Positions 19,290-27,734 of a stretch of DNA of 50,561 nucleotides are shown in pieces (within the stretch, counting starts at the first letter, position 1; the number at the start of each line of letters is the position of its first letter). A program made the position numbers and the translations under genes. The notes beneath the pieces are model-generated. The model did no database searches, was not told the origin of the DNA, and saw nothing but the letters and a program-made list of their open reading frames with translations. The stretch comes from Chloroflexota bacterium (GTDB taxonomy: Bacteria > Chloroflexota > Limnocylindria > P2-11E): assembly GCA_005880575.1 (NCBI GenBank), contig VBIZ01000118.1:1-50561 (forward strand). Direction: 5' to 3'.

Positions 19290-20485
19290 GTGCGAGCGAT
19301 GATGCCTGCGCTCGCAAGATCGTCCACGTCGGCATCGCTCCAGCCGAGCTCCCGGAGCACGTCGGCGCTGTGCTCGCCCAGGCGGGGACCGGCGCGGCGG
19401 TGCGCGACGGGCGTGCGGCCGAGGCGCATCGGCGAGCCCAGCCCACGGAGCGTCCCGAGGACGGGGTGGTCGAGATCGACGAAGAACTTCCGCGCGAGCA
19501 GGTGCTCATCGTTGAAGACGTCGCCGTAGTCGGCGATCTCGCCACAGGGAACTCCCGCCTTGCGGAGAAGCGCGAGCCAATGCGCGGCGGGCTTCGTGCG
19601 GGTCACCTTTTCGATCGCCTCGACGAGCGCGTCGCGGTTGCGCCGTCGCGCGTTCGCGTCGGCGAACCGCGAGTCGGTCTCTAGCGGCCCGAGCCCGACG
19701 ACCCGGCAGAAGGCGGTCCAGTTCGGTGGCGTCGTAGCTCCGACAATGAAGTGGCGATCGGAGGCGGTGACCGCTTGGTATGGCGCGACGAGCTTGTGAG
19801 CCGAACCCGCGGCGCGCGGCACCTCGCCGCTCGCGAAGTACACGCCCGCTTCCCAGACCGCGAGCGACACGGCGGACTCGAACATCGATATGTCAACGAG
19901 CTGACCTTGACCGTCACGCTCTCGGGCGCGAAGCGCGGCGAGCGCCGCGATCGTCGCGTAGAGCGCGGCGGTCAGGTCCGCGATCGAGACACCCACCTTC
20001 ACCGGCGCGCCATCCGCTTCGCCGGTGATGCTCATGAGCCCGCTCTGGCCCTGCACGATGATGTCGAGCGCGGGCCGGTCGGCGTACGGCCCGTCGAGAC
20101 CCCAGCCGGTGACGGCGACGTACACCAGACGCGGGTTCGCCTCGACGAGCGAGGCCGGCGAGAGCCCCAGGTCCTCCATCGTGCCGGGCCGGAGATTCTC
20201 GACGATCACGTCGGATCGCGCAGCGAGTCTCTTGAAAACCTCGCGGCCCTCGTCGCGCTTGAGGTCGATCGCGAGACTGCGCTTGTCGCGATTGAGACGT
20301 GCGAAATTGCCGCTTTCGCCGGACGCGAGAGGCTCGAGCAGACGGGCCAGGTCCCCGGCCTTCGGATGCTCGACCTTCACGACGTCGGCGCCAAGGTCCG
20401 CGAGCTGCATCCCGCAGTACGGGCCGGCCATGTAGTTCCCGATCTCGACCACACGGATGCCCGCAAGGGGCGGGGCGCCTAGCAC
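19286..20485 (-). CDS. CaiB/BaiF family CoA-transferase
   Basis: GAPPLAGIRVVEIGNYMAGPYCGMQLADLGADVVKVEHPKAGD...LNRDKRSLAIDLKRDEGREVFKRL; GTG start at 20485 preferred over the longer ORF start at 20524. Confidence 0.93.
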   Translation of the reverse strand: MLGAPPLAGIRVVEIGNYMAGPYCGMQLADLGADVVKVEHPKAGDLARLLEPLASGESGNFARLNRDKRSLAIDLKRDEGREVFKRLAARSDVIVENLRPGTMEDLGLSPASLVEANPRLVYVAVTGWGLDGPYADRPALDIIVQGQSGLMSITGEADGAPVKVGVSIADLTAALYATIAALAALRARERDGQGQLVDISMFESAVSLAVWEAGVYFASGEVPRAAGSAHKLVAPYQAVTASDRHFIVGATTPPNWTAFCRVVGLGPLETDSRFADANARRRNRDALVEAIEKVTRTKPAAHWLALLRKAGVPCGEIADYGDVFNDEHLLARKFFVDLDHPVLGTLRGLGSPMRLGRTPVAHRRAGPRLGEHSADVLRELGWSDADVDDLASAGIIART

Positions 20486-21480
20486 GTGCCCCAGCGGTCG
20501 ATCCGGTCTCCGCTCTTTCTCCACACGCCTGCGAGCGTTCCCTCGTACCCCACGAACCAGACCTCACTGCCGCGTGCGAAGACGCTGCGCAGCGAGCAGG
20601 TCGTGCTCAGATTCGTCACCGGACTAACGGTGTTGCCCTCGACGATCAGGGCGGTCCCGGCATCTCCGACGACGTACGTGAGCGCGCCGACGCGCACCGA
20701 GGCCCGGAGCTCCTTCTGCACGCCGCTCTCGAGCGCGTGCCATTTCCCATCGAAGCGAAGGATCACGCCATCGTCTCCGGCGGCGATCGCTTCGGTGGGC
20801 GACGCGGCCGCCACGGTCCGAAGGGACGACGTCGTGCCGGTCTCGAAGGGCCGCCATCCCGCCGGCTCGAGCCGATAGGTGACGCCGCCCGCGCCGACGG
20901 CCCAGGCCGAACCGCTGGAGAAGCCCACGACGCCGTAGAGGTCCTCGGTGATCCCCTTCGCGTAGTCGAACCAACCGGTCGCGGTCTGCCGTTGCACCGT
21001 GCCGTCGGAGCCGACGACCAGCGCGCCATCCGGCATCAGCGACACGCCGTACGCGTTGAAGGACCCAACGTCGTCGGCGCGGATGGTCTTTCCGAGGTCG
21101 TCGATGCTCACCACGCGACCGAAGGAGCCGACCGCGGTGACCTCGTCGGCCCCGCACGCGGCCGCGACGAGCGAACGGAGCGTCGGGTCGACAAGCTCCC
21201 AGCGCTGCAACAGGCGATCGAAGCGTCCGATCCCGCCGCCGTCCGACACGACCCATACCGCGTCGCTGGTCGCGCATCCCGCGGACAGCGGCTGCTTGAA
21301 GACGAGCGGGCCGGTGTCGGGCTCCGGCGTCCGCGCCGGGGGGGCCGTGGGCGCGGGGGTGGGACTCGGCGCCGCTCGCGTGACGACGCCAAAGACCGCG
21401 CCGGCGCCGACCGCGAGGACGAGCATGATCGCGGCGGCGGCGAGAGCCGTGCTCGTGCGAAGCGTCCCGGGTGGAATCAG
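20479..21480 (-). CDS. Membrane-anchored extracytoplasmic beta-propeller-like protein (YCF48/photosystem-assembly-like repeats)
   Basis: N-terminal TM plus Pro/Thr-rich linker, then repeats such as SDAVWVVSDGGGIGRFD, GADEVTAVGSFGRVVSID, SGSAWAVGAGGVTYRLE, PTEAIAAGDDGVILRFD. First ATG at 21426; possible CTG start at 21480 overlapping the htpX stop. Confidence 0.75.
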   Translation of the reverse strand: MIPPGTLRTSTALAAAAIMLVLAVGAGAVFGVVTRAAPSPTPAPTAPPARTPEPDTGPLVFKQPLSAGCATSDAVWVVSDGGGIGRFDRLLQRWELVDPTLRSLVAAACGADEVTAVGSFGRVVSIDDLGKTIRADDVGSFNAYGVSLMPDGALVVGSDGTVQRQTATGWFDYAKGITEDLYGVVGFSSGSAWAVGAGGVTYRLEPAGWRPFETGTTSSLRTVAAASPTEAIAAGDDGVILRFDGKWHALESGVQKELRASVRVGALTYVVGDAGTALIVEGNTVSPVTNLSTTCSLRSVFARGSEVWFVGYEGTLAGVWRKSGDRIDRWGTC

Positions 21481-22400
21481 TCCATAGCCTCGAGTCTCTT
21501 TATGCGCTCCTCGATCGGCGGATGGGTGTCGAAGAGGTGGTCAAAGAAAGCCGGCGCGTCCTTCAGTGGGTTGGCGATATACAGGGAGGCCGTCGCCTTG
21601 TTGGCGACCTCGAGCGGCTCCTTGTCTGCTGCGATCTTGCGAAGAGCGGACGCGAGACCCGGCGGGTAACGGGTGAGGAGCGCGCCCGATGCGTCGGCAA
21701 GGTACTCGCGCTGTCGCGAGACCGCGAGCTGAATGAGCGTCGCGATGATCGGCGTCAGGACCGCGAGGGCTATCGCAATGACCGCGATGATCGCGCCGGC
21801 GCCGCCGCGGTCGCGGTCGCGTCCACGCCCCCAGAACATCGAGCGCCACATCCAGTCAGCGAGAAGGGCGACCGTCCCGACGAGCACGGTCACAAGGACC
21901 ATGACGCGGATATCGCGGTTGCCGACGTGTGAAAGCTCGTGCGCGATCACGCCCTCGAGCTCGGTGCGGTCGAGCTTGTCGAGAAGGCCGCGCGTCACCG
22001 CAATGGATGCGTGCTGGGGATCGCGCCCGGTCGCAAACGCGTTCGGCGCCGAGTCCTCGATCACGTAGATCTTCGGCGTGGGGATCCCCAGGCCGAGCGC
22101 GAGCGCTTCCACGATGTTACGGAGCTGCGGCTCCTCGCTCGCCCCGAGCTCGCGGGCCTGGCTCTGCGCGAGGATCAGCTTGTCGCCGGCGAAGTACGAC
22201 ACGAGCGCGCCGCCGATCGATATCGCGAACGCGAACGGCAGTGCCGCGACGCCCCCGCCCGGCGCGAAATACTCGCCGACGAAATAGGCGAGCAGGGCGA
22301 CCAGAGCGGTGAACGCCGCGATCAGGAGCAGCGTGCGCCAGCGATTCGCGGCGGCCGCGTCGTAGATCGAGAGTCGCGCGGGAGTGGGATCGGTGGTCAC
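21477..22400 (-). CDS. htpX: M48 zinc metalloprotease HtpX
   Basis: VIAHELSHVGNRDIRVM (HExxH); SAPNAFATGRDPQHASIAVTRGLLDKLDRTEL; FDHLFDTHPPIEERIKRLE. Confidence 0.96.
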   Translation of the reverse strand: MTTDPTPARLSIYDAAAANRWRTLLLIAAFTALVALLAYFVGEYFAPGGGVAALPFAFAISIGGALVSYFAGDKLILAQSQARELGASEEPQLRNIVEALALGLGIPTPKIYVIEDSAPNAFATGRDPQHASIAVTRGLLDKLDRTELEGVIAHELSHVGNRDIRVMVLVTVLVGTVALLADWMWRSMFWGRGRDRDRGGAGAIIAVIAIALAVLTPIIATLIQLAVSRQREYLADASGALLTRYPPGLASALRKIAADKEPLEVANKATASLYIANPLKDAPAFFDHLFDTHPPIEERIKRLEAMD

Positions 22401-22421
22401 GCTACTGAGGCTAGAGCCTCG

Positions 22422-22982
22422 CTAGAACTTCACCTGGGGCACCTCGCGCTCGGCCGCGTCGGCGAGCTCGAAATACTGTTCGGCCTTGAACCCGAACATC
22501 CCGGCGAAGACGTTCGTCGGAAAGGTCTGGAGCGAGGTGTTGTAGTCGCGGACGTTCCCGTTGTAGAACCGGCGCGCGAACGAGATCTTGTCCTCGGTCG
22601 CGGTCAGGTTCTCGGACAGATCCTTGAACTCCTGGACCGCCTGCAGCTGCGGATAGTTCTCGGCGACAGCGAAGACCGACCGCAGCGCGCTGGTGAGCAT
22701 GTTCTCGGCCTGCGCCCGCTGTTCCGGTGTCGCGGAGGATCCGGCCGCCACCGCGGCCGCGCGGGCTTCCGTCACCTTCTGAAAGACGGTCGACTCGTGC
22801 GTCGCGTAGCCCTTGACGGTCTCGACGAGGTTCGGGATGAGGTCGTGGCGCCGCTTGAGTTGGACGTCGATGTCCGCCCAGGCCTCCTTCACGCGCTGGC
22901 GCAGCGTGATGAGACGGTTGTATGTCGCGACGAAAAACAGCGCGAGCGCCCCAATGATGACGAGGACGACGATGATCTCCAC
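22422..22982 (-). CDS. lemA: LemA family protein
   Basis: YNRLITLRQRVKEAWADIDVQLKRRHDLIPNLVETVKGYATHESTVFQKVTEARAAA...ARRFYNGNVRDYNTSLQTFPTNVFAGMFGF. Confidence 0.96.
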   Translation of the reverse strand: MEIIVVLVIIGALALFFVATYNRLITLRQRVKEAWADIDVQLKRRHDLIPNLVETVKGYATHESTVFQKVTEARAAAVAAGSSATPEQRAQAENMLTSALRSVFAVAENYPQLQAVQEFKDLSENLTATEDKISFARRFYNGNVRDYNTSLQTFPTNVFAGMFGFKAEQYFELADAAEREVPQVKF

Positions 22983-23020
22983 GAACCCTCCCCTGGCGCT
23001 GCGAGGCTAGCAGAAGGTGC

Positions 23021-24883
23021 CTAGCCGAGGAGCGCTTTCACCGCCCGGACGATGTGCACCGTGCTTATGCCGGCGTCGTCGAGCATCTCTGCGGGCTTGC
23101 CGGATCCCGGCATCTTCCGGACCGCGAGGTGCCGGTAGCGCAGATCGCGGAAGCCGCGATCCGCGAGCGCGGCAAGGACCGCGTCGCCGATACCACCCTC
23201 GACCCAGTGATCCTCGACCACGACGATCCGACCGCCGGTAGCGCGCGCCGCGTCCACGAGCGTGTCCGCGTCGATGGGCTTCACCGTGTAGAGGTCGATC
23301 ACGCGGACGGGAATGTCTTCGTGGGCGAGGACGTCGACCGCTTTCAGCGCCTCGTGCAGCGTGATGCCGGCCGCGACGATCGTGACGCGGTCCTTGCTCG
23401 AGCCACCACGCACGACCTTGCTGCCCCCGATAGGGAAGCTCTCGCCCTTGTCGTAAATGATGCCGGTCTTCTCGCGCGTGGTCCTGAGGTACGTGATCCC
23501 CTCGCGGTCGGCCATCTGAGCGACGAGCTTCGCGGTCTGGTTCCCGTCCGAGGGGTAGAGCACGGTGCTGCCAAAGACCGCGCGCATCATCGCGAGATCC
23601 TCGAGGCCCATCTGCGATGGACCGTCCTCACCGATCGAGACCCCGGCATGCGACCCGACGAGGCGGATGTTCGCGCGTGAGATCGCCGCCATGCGGACGA
23701 AGTCGTACGCGCGTGTGAAAAATGCGGCGAAGGTCGACGCGAAGGGGACCAGGTCGACGACCTGCATGCCGACAGCGGCCGCGACCATCCTCTGCTCGGC
23801 GATGTACATCTCGAAGAACCGCTCGGGCGCCGTCTTCTTGAAGTCCTCGGCGTGCGTCGAGTTCGAGACCTCCGCGTCCAGCACGACGACGTCCTTGCGC
23901 GCGGCCCCGAGCGCGGCGAGCGCCTCGCCGTAGGCCTTCCGCGTCGCGATCGGCTCGGTGTAGGTCTTGAGCGCGAGCGATCCGGATCGCTGCATCGACG
24001 GACGTTCCCACCGCTCGGGCTTCGCGACCGAGACCGTGCGCGAGCGCGTCTCGCCGCCGAGCTCCGCGATCGCCTGCTTCGCCTGCTCGGGGTCGAGGGC
24101 CTTGCCGTGCCAGCCTTCCTTGTTCTCGAGGAACGACACGCCCTTGCCCTTCACGGTCCGCGCGAGGATCGCGGTCGGCCGTGCGGCGCCGCGCGCGCGG
24201 GCGTATGCGTCGTCGATTTCGGCGAGATCGTGTCCATCGATGACGATGGGATCGACACCGAAGGCGCGAACGCGCGCGGCGTACGCGCTCATGTCCCACT
24301 CGAGCTCGGTCGGCCCGCGCTGGCCCAGGCGGTTCACGTCGACGATCGCGGTGAGATTGGCGAGACCCTCGTGTCCGGCCTGGTCGAAGGCTTCCCAGAT
24401 CGAGCCCTCCGCGGTCTCGCTGTCGCCGACGAGGACCCACACGTGATAAGGGGCGTCGAAGACGCGCTTCCCGGCGAGCGCGACGCCGACGCCGATCGGG
24501 AGGCCCTGCCCGAGCGATCCCGTGGCGACGTCGACCCACGGAAGGATCGGCGTGGGATGCCCCTCCAGGCGGCTGCCGAGCTTGCGGAACGTCATGAGCT
24601 CGTCGTCGCTGATCGCGCCCGCCGCTTTGAACATCGCGTACACGAGCGGCGACGCGTGGCCCTTCGAAAAGATGAGGTGATCGTTCGCCGGGTTGTCCGG
24701 CTGCCCGAAGTCATACCGGAGATGACCGCCGAGCAGGACCGCGATGAGGTCCGCTGCGGAGAGCGACGAGGTCGGGTGCCCCGATCCGGCCGCGGTGGAG
24801 CAGCGAATGCTGTCGATGCGAAGCTGCCGAGCGAGGTCCTTGTACGTCTGAAGCTTGGTGTCGGCCTTTACCTCGGTGGTCAC
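23021..24883 (-). CDS. tkt: Transketolase
   Basis: GTG at 24883: VTTEVKADTKLQTYKDLARQLRIDSIRCSTAAGSGHPTSSLSAADLIAVLLGGHLRYD...LIFSKGHASPLVYAMF...GSLGQGLPIGVGVALAGK. Confidence 0.95.
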   Translation of the reverse strand: MTTEVKADTKLQTYKDLARQLRIDSIRCSTAAGSGHPTSSLSAADLIAVLLGGHLRYDFGQPDNPANDHLIFSKGHASPLVYAMFKAAGAISDDELMTFRKLGSRLEGHPTPILPWVDVATGSLGQGLPIGVGVALAGKRVFDAPYHVWVLVGDSETAEGSIWEAFDQAGHEGLANLTAIVDVNRLGQRGPTELEWDMSAYAARVRAFGVDPIVIDGHDLAEIDDAYARARGAARPTAILARTVKGKGVSFLENKEGWHGKALDPEQAKQAIAELGGETRSRTVSVAKPERWERPSMQRSGSLALKTYTEPIATRKAYGEALAALGAARKDVVVLDAEVSNSTHAEDFKKTAPERFFEMYIAEQRMVAAAVGMQVVDLVPFASTFAAFFTRAYDFVRMAAISRANIRLVGSHAGVSIGEDGPSQMGLEDLAMMRAVFGSTVLYPSDGNQTAKLVAQMADREGITYLRTTREKTGIIYDKGESFPIGGSKVVRGGSSKDRVTIVAAGITLHEALKAVDVLAHEDIPVRVIDLYTVKPIDADTLVDAARATGGRIVVVEDHWVEGGIGDAVLAALADRGFRDLRYRHLAVRKMPGSGKPAEMLDDAGISTVHIVRAVKALLG

Positions 24884-25249
24884 GCCTCCACGGTACGCCG
24901 CCGGCCGCGCGGGCGCGAGACAACCGCATGCCGGCGAGGAGCGAGACCTCGGCGCACCTCCGGCAGGGCCGCCACCGCTCGGCGTGGGAACGCGTCGATG
25001 TCCCAGCACCGACCACGATGTGATCACCGTGCTCTTCGAGGCGCGCGCGCCTCGCCCGCGACTGGGCGATGGACCGCCGATGCGAGAGCACAAAGTGTGT
25101 CGCAGCTTGACGGACGAGGACCGCAGCCGATGTCCGCAGCCTTCGACCGAAAACGCCATGACGAGCGCGTCCGCGTTGTCGGTCGGGCTCGGCCACCCGC
25201 CCAAGAACTCGCGAGAGCGCGTCAGATCGAACGGTCCCTTCGGTGTCAT
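24884..25249 (-). pseudogene. Possible degraded, frameshifted gene remnant upstream of tkt
   Basis: Reverse strand: MTPKGPFDLTRSREFLGGWPSPTDNADALVMAFSVEG reads protein-like, then continues as RTSAAVLVRQ only after a +1/-1 frame change near 25140; no intact ORF follows. Confidence 0.35.
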
Positions 25250-25306
25250 CGTGAATCGCCTCACGGGTGTCGGATTCTGGCGTACCGTCTGCGGCGGAGG
25301 GCGAAC

Positions 25307-26206
25307 ATGGAGATCGGTCTTTACGGCTTGGGGCGCATGGGCGGGAACATGGTCACTCGGCTCGCGAGGGGCGGGCACCGCGTGATCGCGGGGAACCGCA
25401 GCCCCGAGCCGGTGCAGGAAGCAGCGAAGCATGGCGCGGTCCCGTCGAGCTCGGTCGAAGACATGGTCAAGAAGATGAAGCCGCCCCGTGTCCTCTGGGC
25501 GATGGTCCCCGCCGGCGAGCCGACCGACCACGCGCTCGACGAGTTCGCTCGCTTCGGCTCGCCCGGCGACGTGCTCGTCGATGGCGGCAACAGCTACTTC
25601 CGCGATTCGATGCGCCGCGCGGAGAAATACAGTGCAATGGGTTTTCGCTTCCTCGACGTCGGCGTGTCGGGTGGGATCTGGGGACTCGAGAACGGCTACT
25701 GCATGATGGTGGGCGGTCCCGCCGATGCGGTCGCGATCACGAAGCCCGTGCTCGATACGCTCGCGCCCCCGAACGGCTGGGCGCACTTCGGAAAGAGCGG
25801 CGCGGGGCATTTCGTGAAGATGGTCCACAACGGGATCGAGTACGGAATGATGCAGGCGTACGGCGAGGGATTCGAGCTTCTGCACGCGAGCGAATTCGAT
25901 CTCGACCTTCGGAAGGTCTCCACCGTATGGCTCCAGGGCAGCGTCGTCCGGTCGTGGCTGCTCGAGCTCGCGGAGCGCGCGTTCGAGCAGGAAGGGAGCG
26001 ACTTGAAGAACATCAGGGGCTGGGTCGAGGACTCGGGCGAGGGCCGTTGGACCGTGCTCGAGGCAGTGACTCACGGCGTGCCCATGACCGCCATCGCGCA
26101 CTCCCTCTTCGCGCGGTTCGTGTCCCGGCAGGAAGACAGCTACGCGATGAAGGTCGCGGCCGCGCTCCGCAATCAGTTCGGCGGTCACGCCGTGAAGAAG
26201 GACTAA
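25307..26206 (+). CDS. gnd: 6-phosphogluconate dehydrogenase (decarboxylating, short GntZ-like form)
   Basis: MEIGLYGLGRMGGNMVTRLARGGHRV...DVLVDGGNSYFRDSMRRAEKYSAMGFRFLDVGVSGGIWGLENGYCMMVGG...GHFVKMVHNGIEYGMMQAYGEGFELL. Confidence 0.96.
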   Translation: MEIGLYGLGRMGGNMVTRLARGGHRVIAGNRSPEPVQEAAKHGAVPSSSVEDMVKKMKPPRVLWAMVPAGEPTDHALDEFARFGSPGDVLVDGGNSYFRDSMRRAEKYSAMGFRFLDVGVSGGIWGLENGYCMMVGGPADAVAITKPVLDTLAPPNGWAHFGKSGAGHFVKMVHNGIEYGMMQAYGEGFELLHASEFDLDLRKVSTVWLQGSVVRSWLLELAERAFEQEGSDLKNIRGWVEDSGEGRWTVLEAVTHGVPMTAIAHSLFARFVSRQEDSYAMKVAAALRNQFGGHAVKKD

Positions 26207-26210
26207 GGCA

Positions 26211-27734
26211 CTGGCAACCTCGACGCTCAACCCGCTGCGCGAGGGGCTGCGGCTCTCGCGTATCCCCGAGCCCTCGACGATCGTCATCTTCGGCGGATCC
26301 GGTGACCTCGCGCAGCGCAAGCTCATCCCCGCGCTCTACAACCTCGCGCTGCAGCGGCTCCTCCCGGCGACGTTCTCCGTCGTGGGCACGGCGCGGAAGC
26401 CGCTGAGCCACGAGGGATATCGCGAGGAGCTGCGCGCCGCCGTTGCTCAGTACAGCCGGACGCGACCGCTGAACGAAGAGGTCTGGCGCAGCTTCGCGGA
26501 GCACCTGCATTACGTTGCGACGCCGGACGATGCCGGGTACGAGGAGCTGCGGCGCACGCTCGAGCAGCTCGACTTCGCGCTCGGCACGCATGCCAACCGC
26601 CTCTTCTACCTCGCGACCCCGCCGCCCGCTTACAAGGCGATCGTCGAAGCGATCGCCCAGCACCGTCTGCGCGGGGAGTCCGGATGGGCGCGCATCGTCG
26701 TCGAGAAGCCGTTCGGCCACGATCGCGCATCCGCGCTCGAGCTCAACGAGATCGTGCACACCGTCTTCCGCGAGGACGAGGTGTTCCGCATCGACCACTA
26801 CCTCGGCAAGGAGACGGTCCAGAACATCCTCGTGATGCGTTTCTCAAACGGCATCTTCGAGCCGATCTGGAACCGGCAGTACGTGGATCACGTCCAGATC
26901 ACGGTGGCTGAGACGATCGGTGTGGGCGAGCGCGCCGGTTACTACGAGCAGGCGGGCGCGATGCGCGACATCGTGCAGAACCACCTGCTCCAGCTTCTCG
27001 CCCTCGTCTCGATGGAGCCGCCCGCCGCGTTCGACGACAAGGCGGTCCGCGACGAGAAAGTGAAGGTGATGCGGGCGCTTCGCCGGATCGCGGGCGACGA
27101 CGTGTCGATGAACGCGGTGCGGGGCCAGTACACGCGAGGCTTCATCGAGGGCGTCCCCGTACCGGGATATCGCGAGGAGCCGGGTGTCGCGCCCGACTCG
27201 CGGACCGAGACGTACGTCGCCCTGAAGCTCTGGGTCGACAACTGGCGCTGGGAGGGCATTCCGTTCTACGTCAGGACCGGAAAGCGGCTTCCCAAACAGT
27301 CGACGGAGATCGCCATCCAGTTCCGGGTCGCACCGCATCAGCTCTTCTCCCGTGAGGCTCTCGCGGGCCTCGAGCCGAACGCACTCGTCCTGCGGATCCA
27401 ACCGGACGAAGGCATCTCGCTGCGGTTCGGCGCGAAGGTCCCGGTGCAGGGGATCCGCATACGCGCGGTCAACATGGACTTCGACTACGGCGCGTCCTTC
27501 ATGGTCGACGCACCGGATGCGTACGAGACGCTCATCCTGGACGCGCTCCGCGGCGACGCGACGCTCTTCACGCGACACGACGAGGTCGACCAGCAATGGG
27601 CGTTCGTCGACCCGATCATCGCCGGCTGGGCCGAGTCGTCGGAGCGCCCGGCCCTGTACGAAGCGGGCACCTGGGGCCCGGCCGAAGCGGATGCGCTCGT
27701 CGAGCGGGACGGACGGAAATGGCGGAAGGCGTAG
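26211..27734 (+). CDS. zwf: Glucose-6-phosphate 1-dehydrogenase
   Basis: IFGGSGDLAQRKLIPALYNLALQ (upstream of the ORF-track start at 26382); VVEKPFGHDRASALELNEIVHTVFREDEVFRIDHYLGKETVQNILVMRFSN; apparent CTG start at 26211. Confidence 0.95.
   Translation: MATSTLNPLREGLRLSRIPEPSTIVIFGGSGDLAQRKLIPALYNLALQRLLPATFSVVGTARKPLSHEGYREELRAAVAQYSRTRPLNEEVWRSFAEHLHYVATPDDAGYEELRRTLEQLDFALGTHANRLFYLATPPPAYKAIVEAIAQHRLRGESGWARIVVEKPFGHDRASALELNEIVHTVFREDEVFRIDHYLGKETVQNILVMRFSNGIFEPIWNRQYVDHVQITVAETIGVGERAGYYEQAGAMRDIVQNHLLQLLALVSMEPPAAFDDKAVRDEKVKVMRALRRIAGDDVSMNAVRGQYTRGFIEGVPVPGYREEPGVAPDSRTETYVALKLWVDNWRWEGIPFYVRTGKRLPKQSTEIAIQFRVAPHQLFSREALAGLEPNALVLRIQPDEGISLRFGAKVPVQGIRIRAVNMDFDYGASFMVDAPDAYETLILDALRGDATLFTRHDEVDQQWAFVDPIIAGWAESSERPALYEAGTWGPAEADALVERDGRKWRKA

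Noticed and set aside
18028-19545. 505-aa minus-strand ORF
   Set aside because: Real coding content is only the 3' part (TM plus PH-like protein from GTG 18516); the rest is an alternative frame of the enoyl-CoA hydratase.
23021-26326. 1101-aa minus-strand ORF
   Set aside because: Only the C-terminal ~620 residues are transketolase; the N-terminal extension is antisense to gnd apart from the small possible remnant noted separately.
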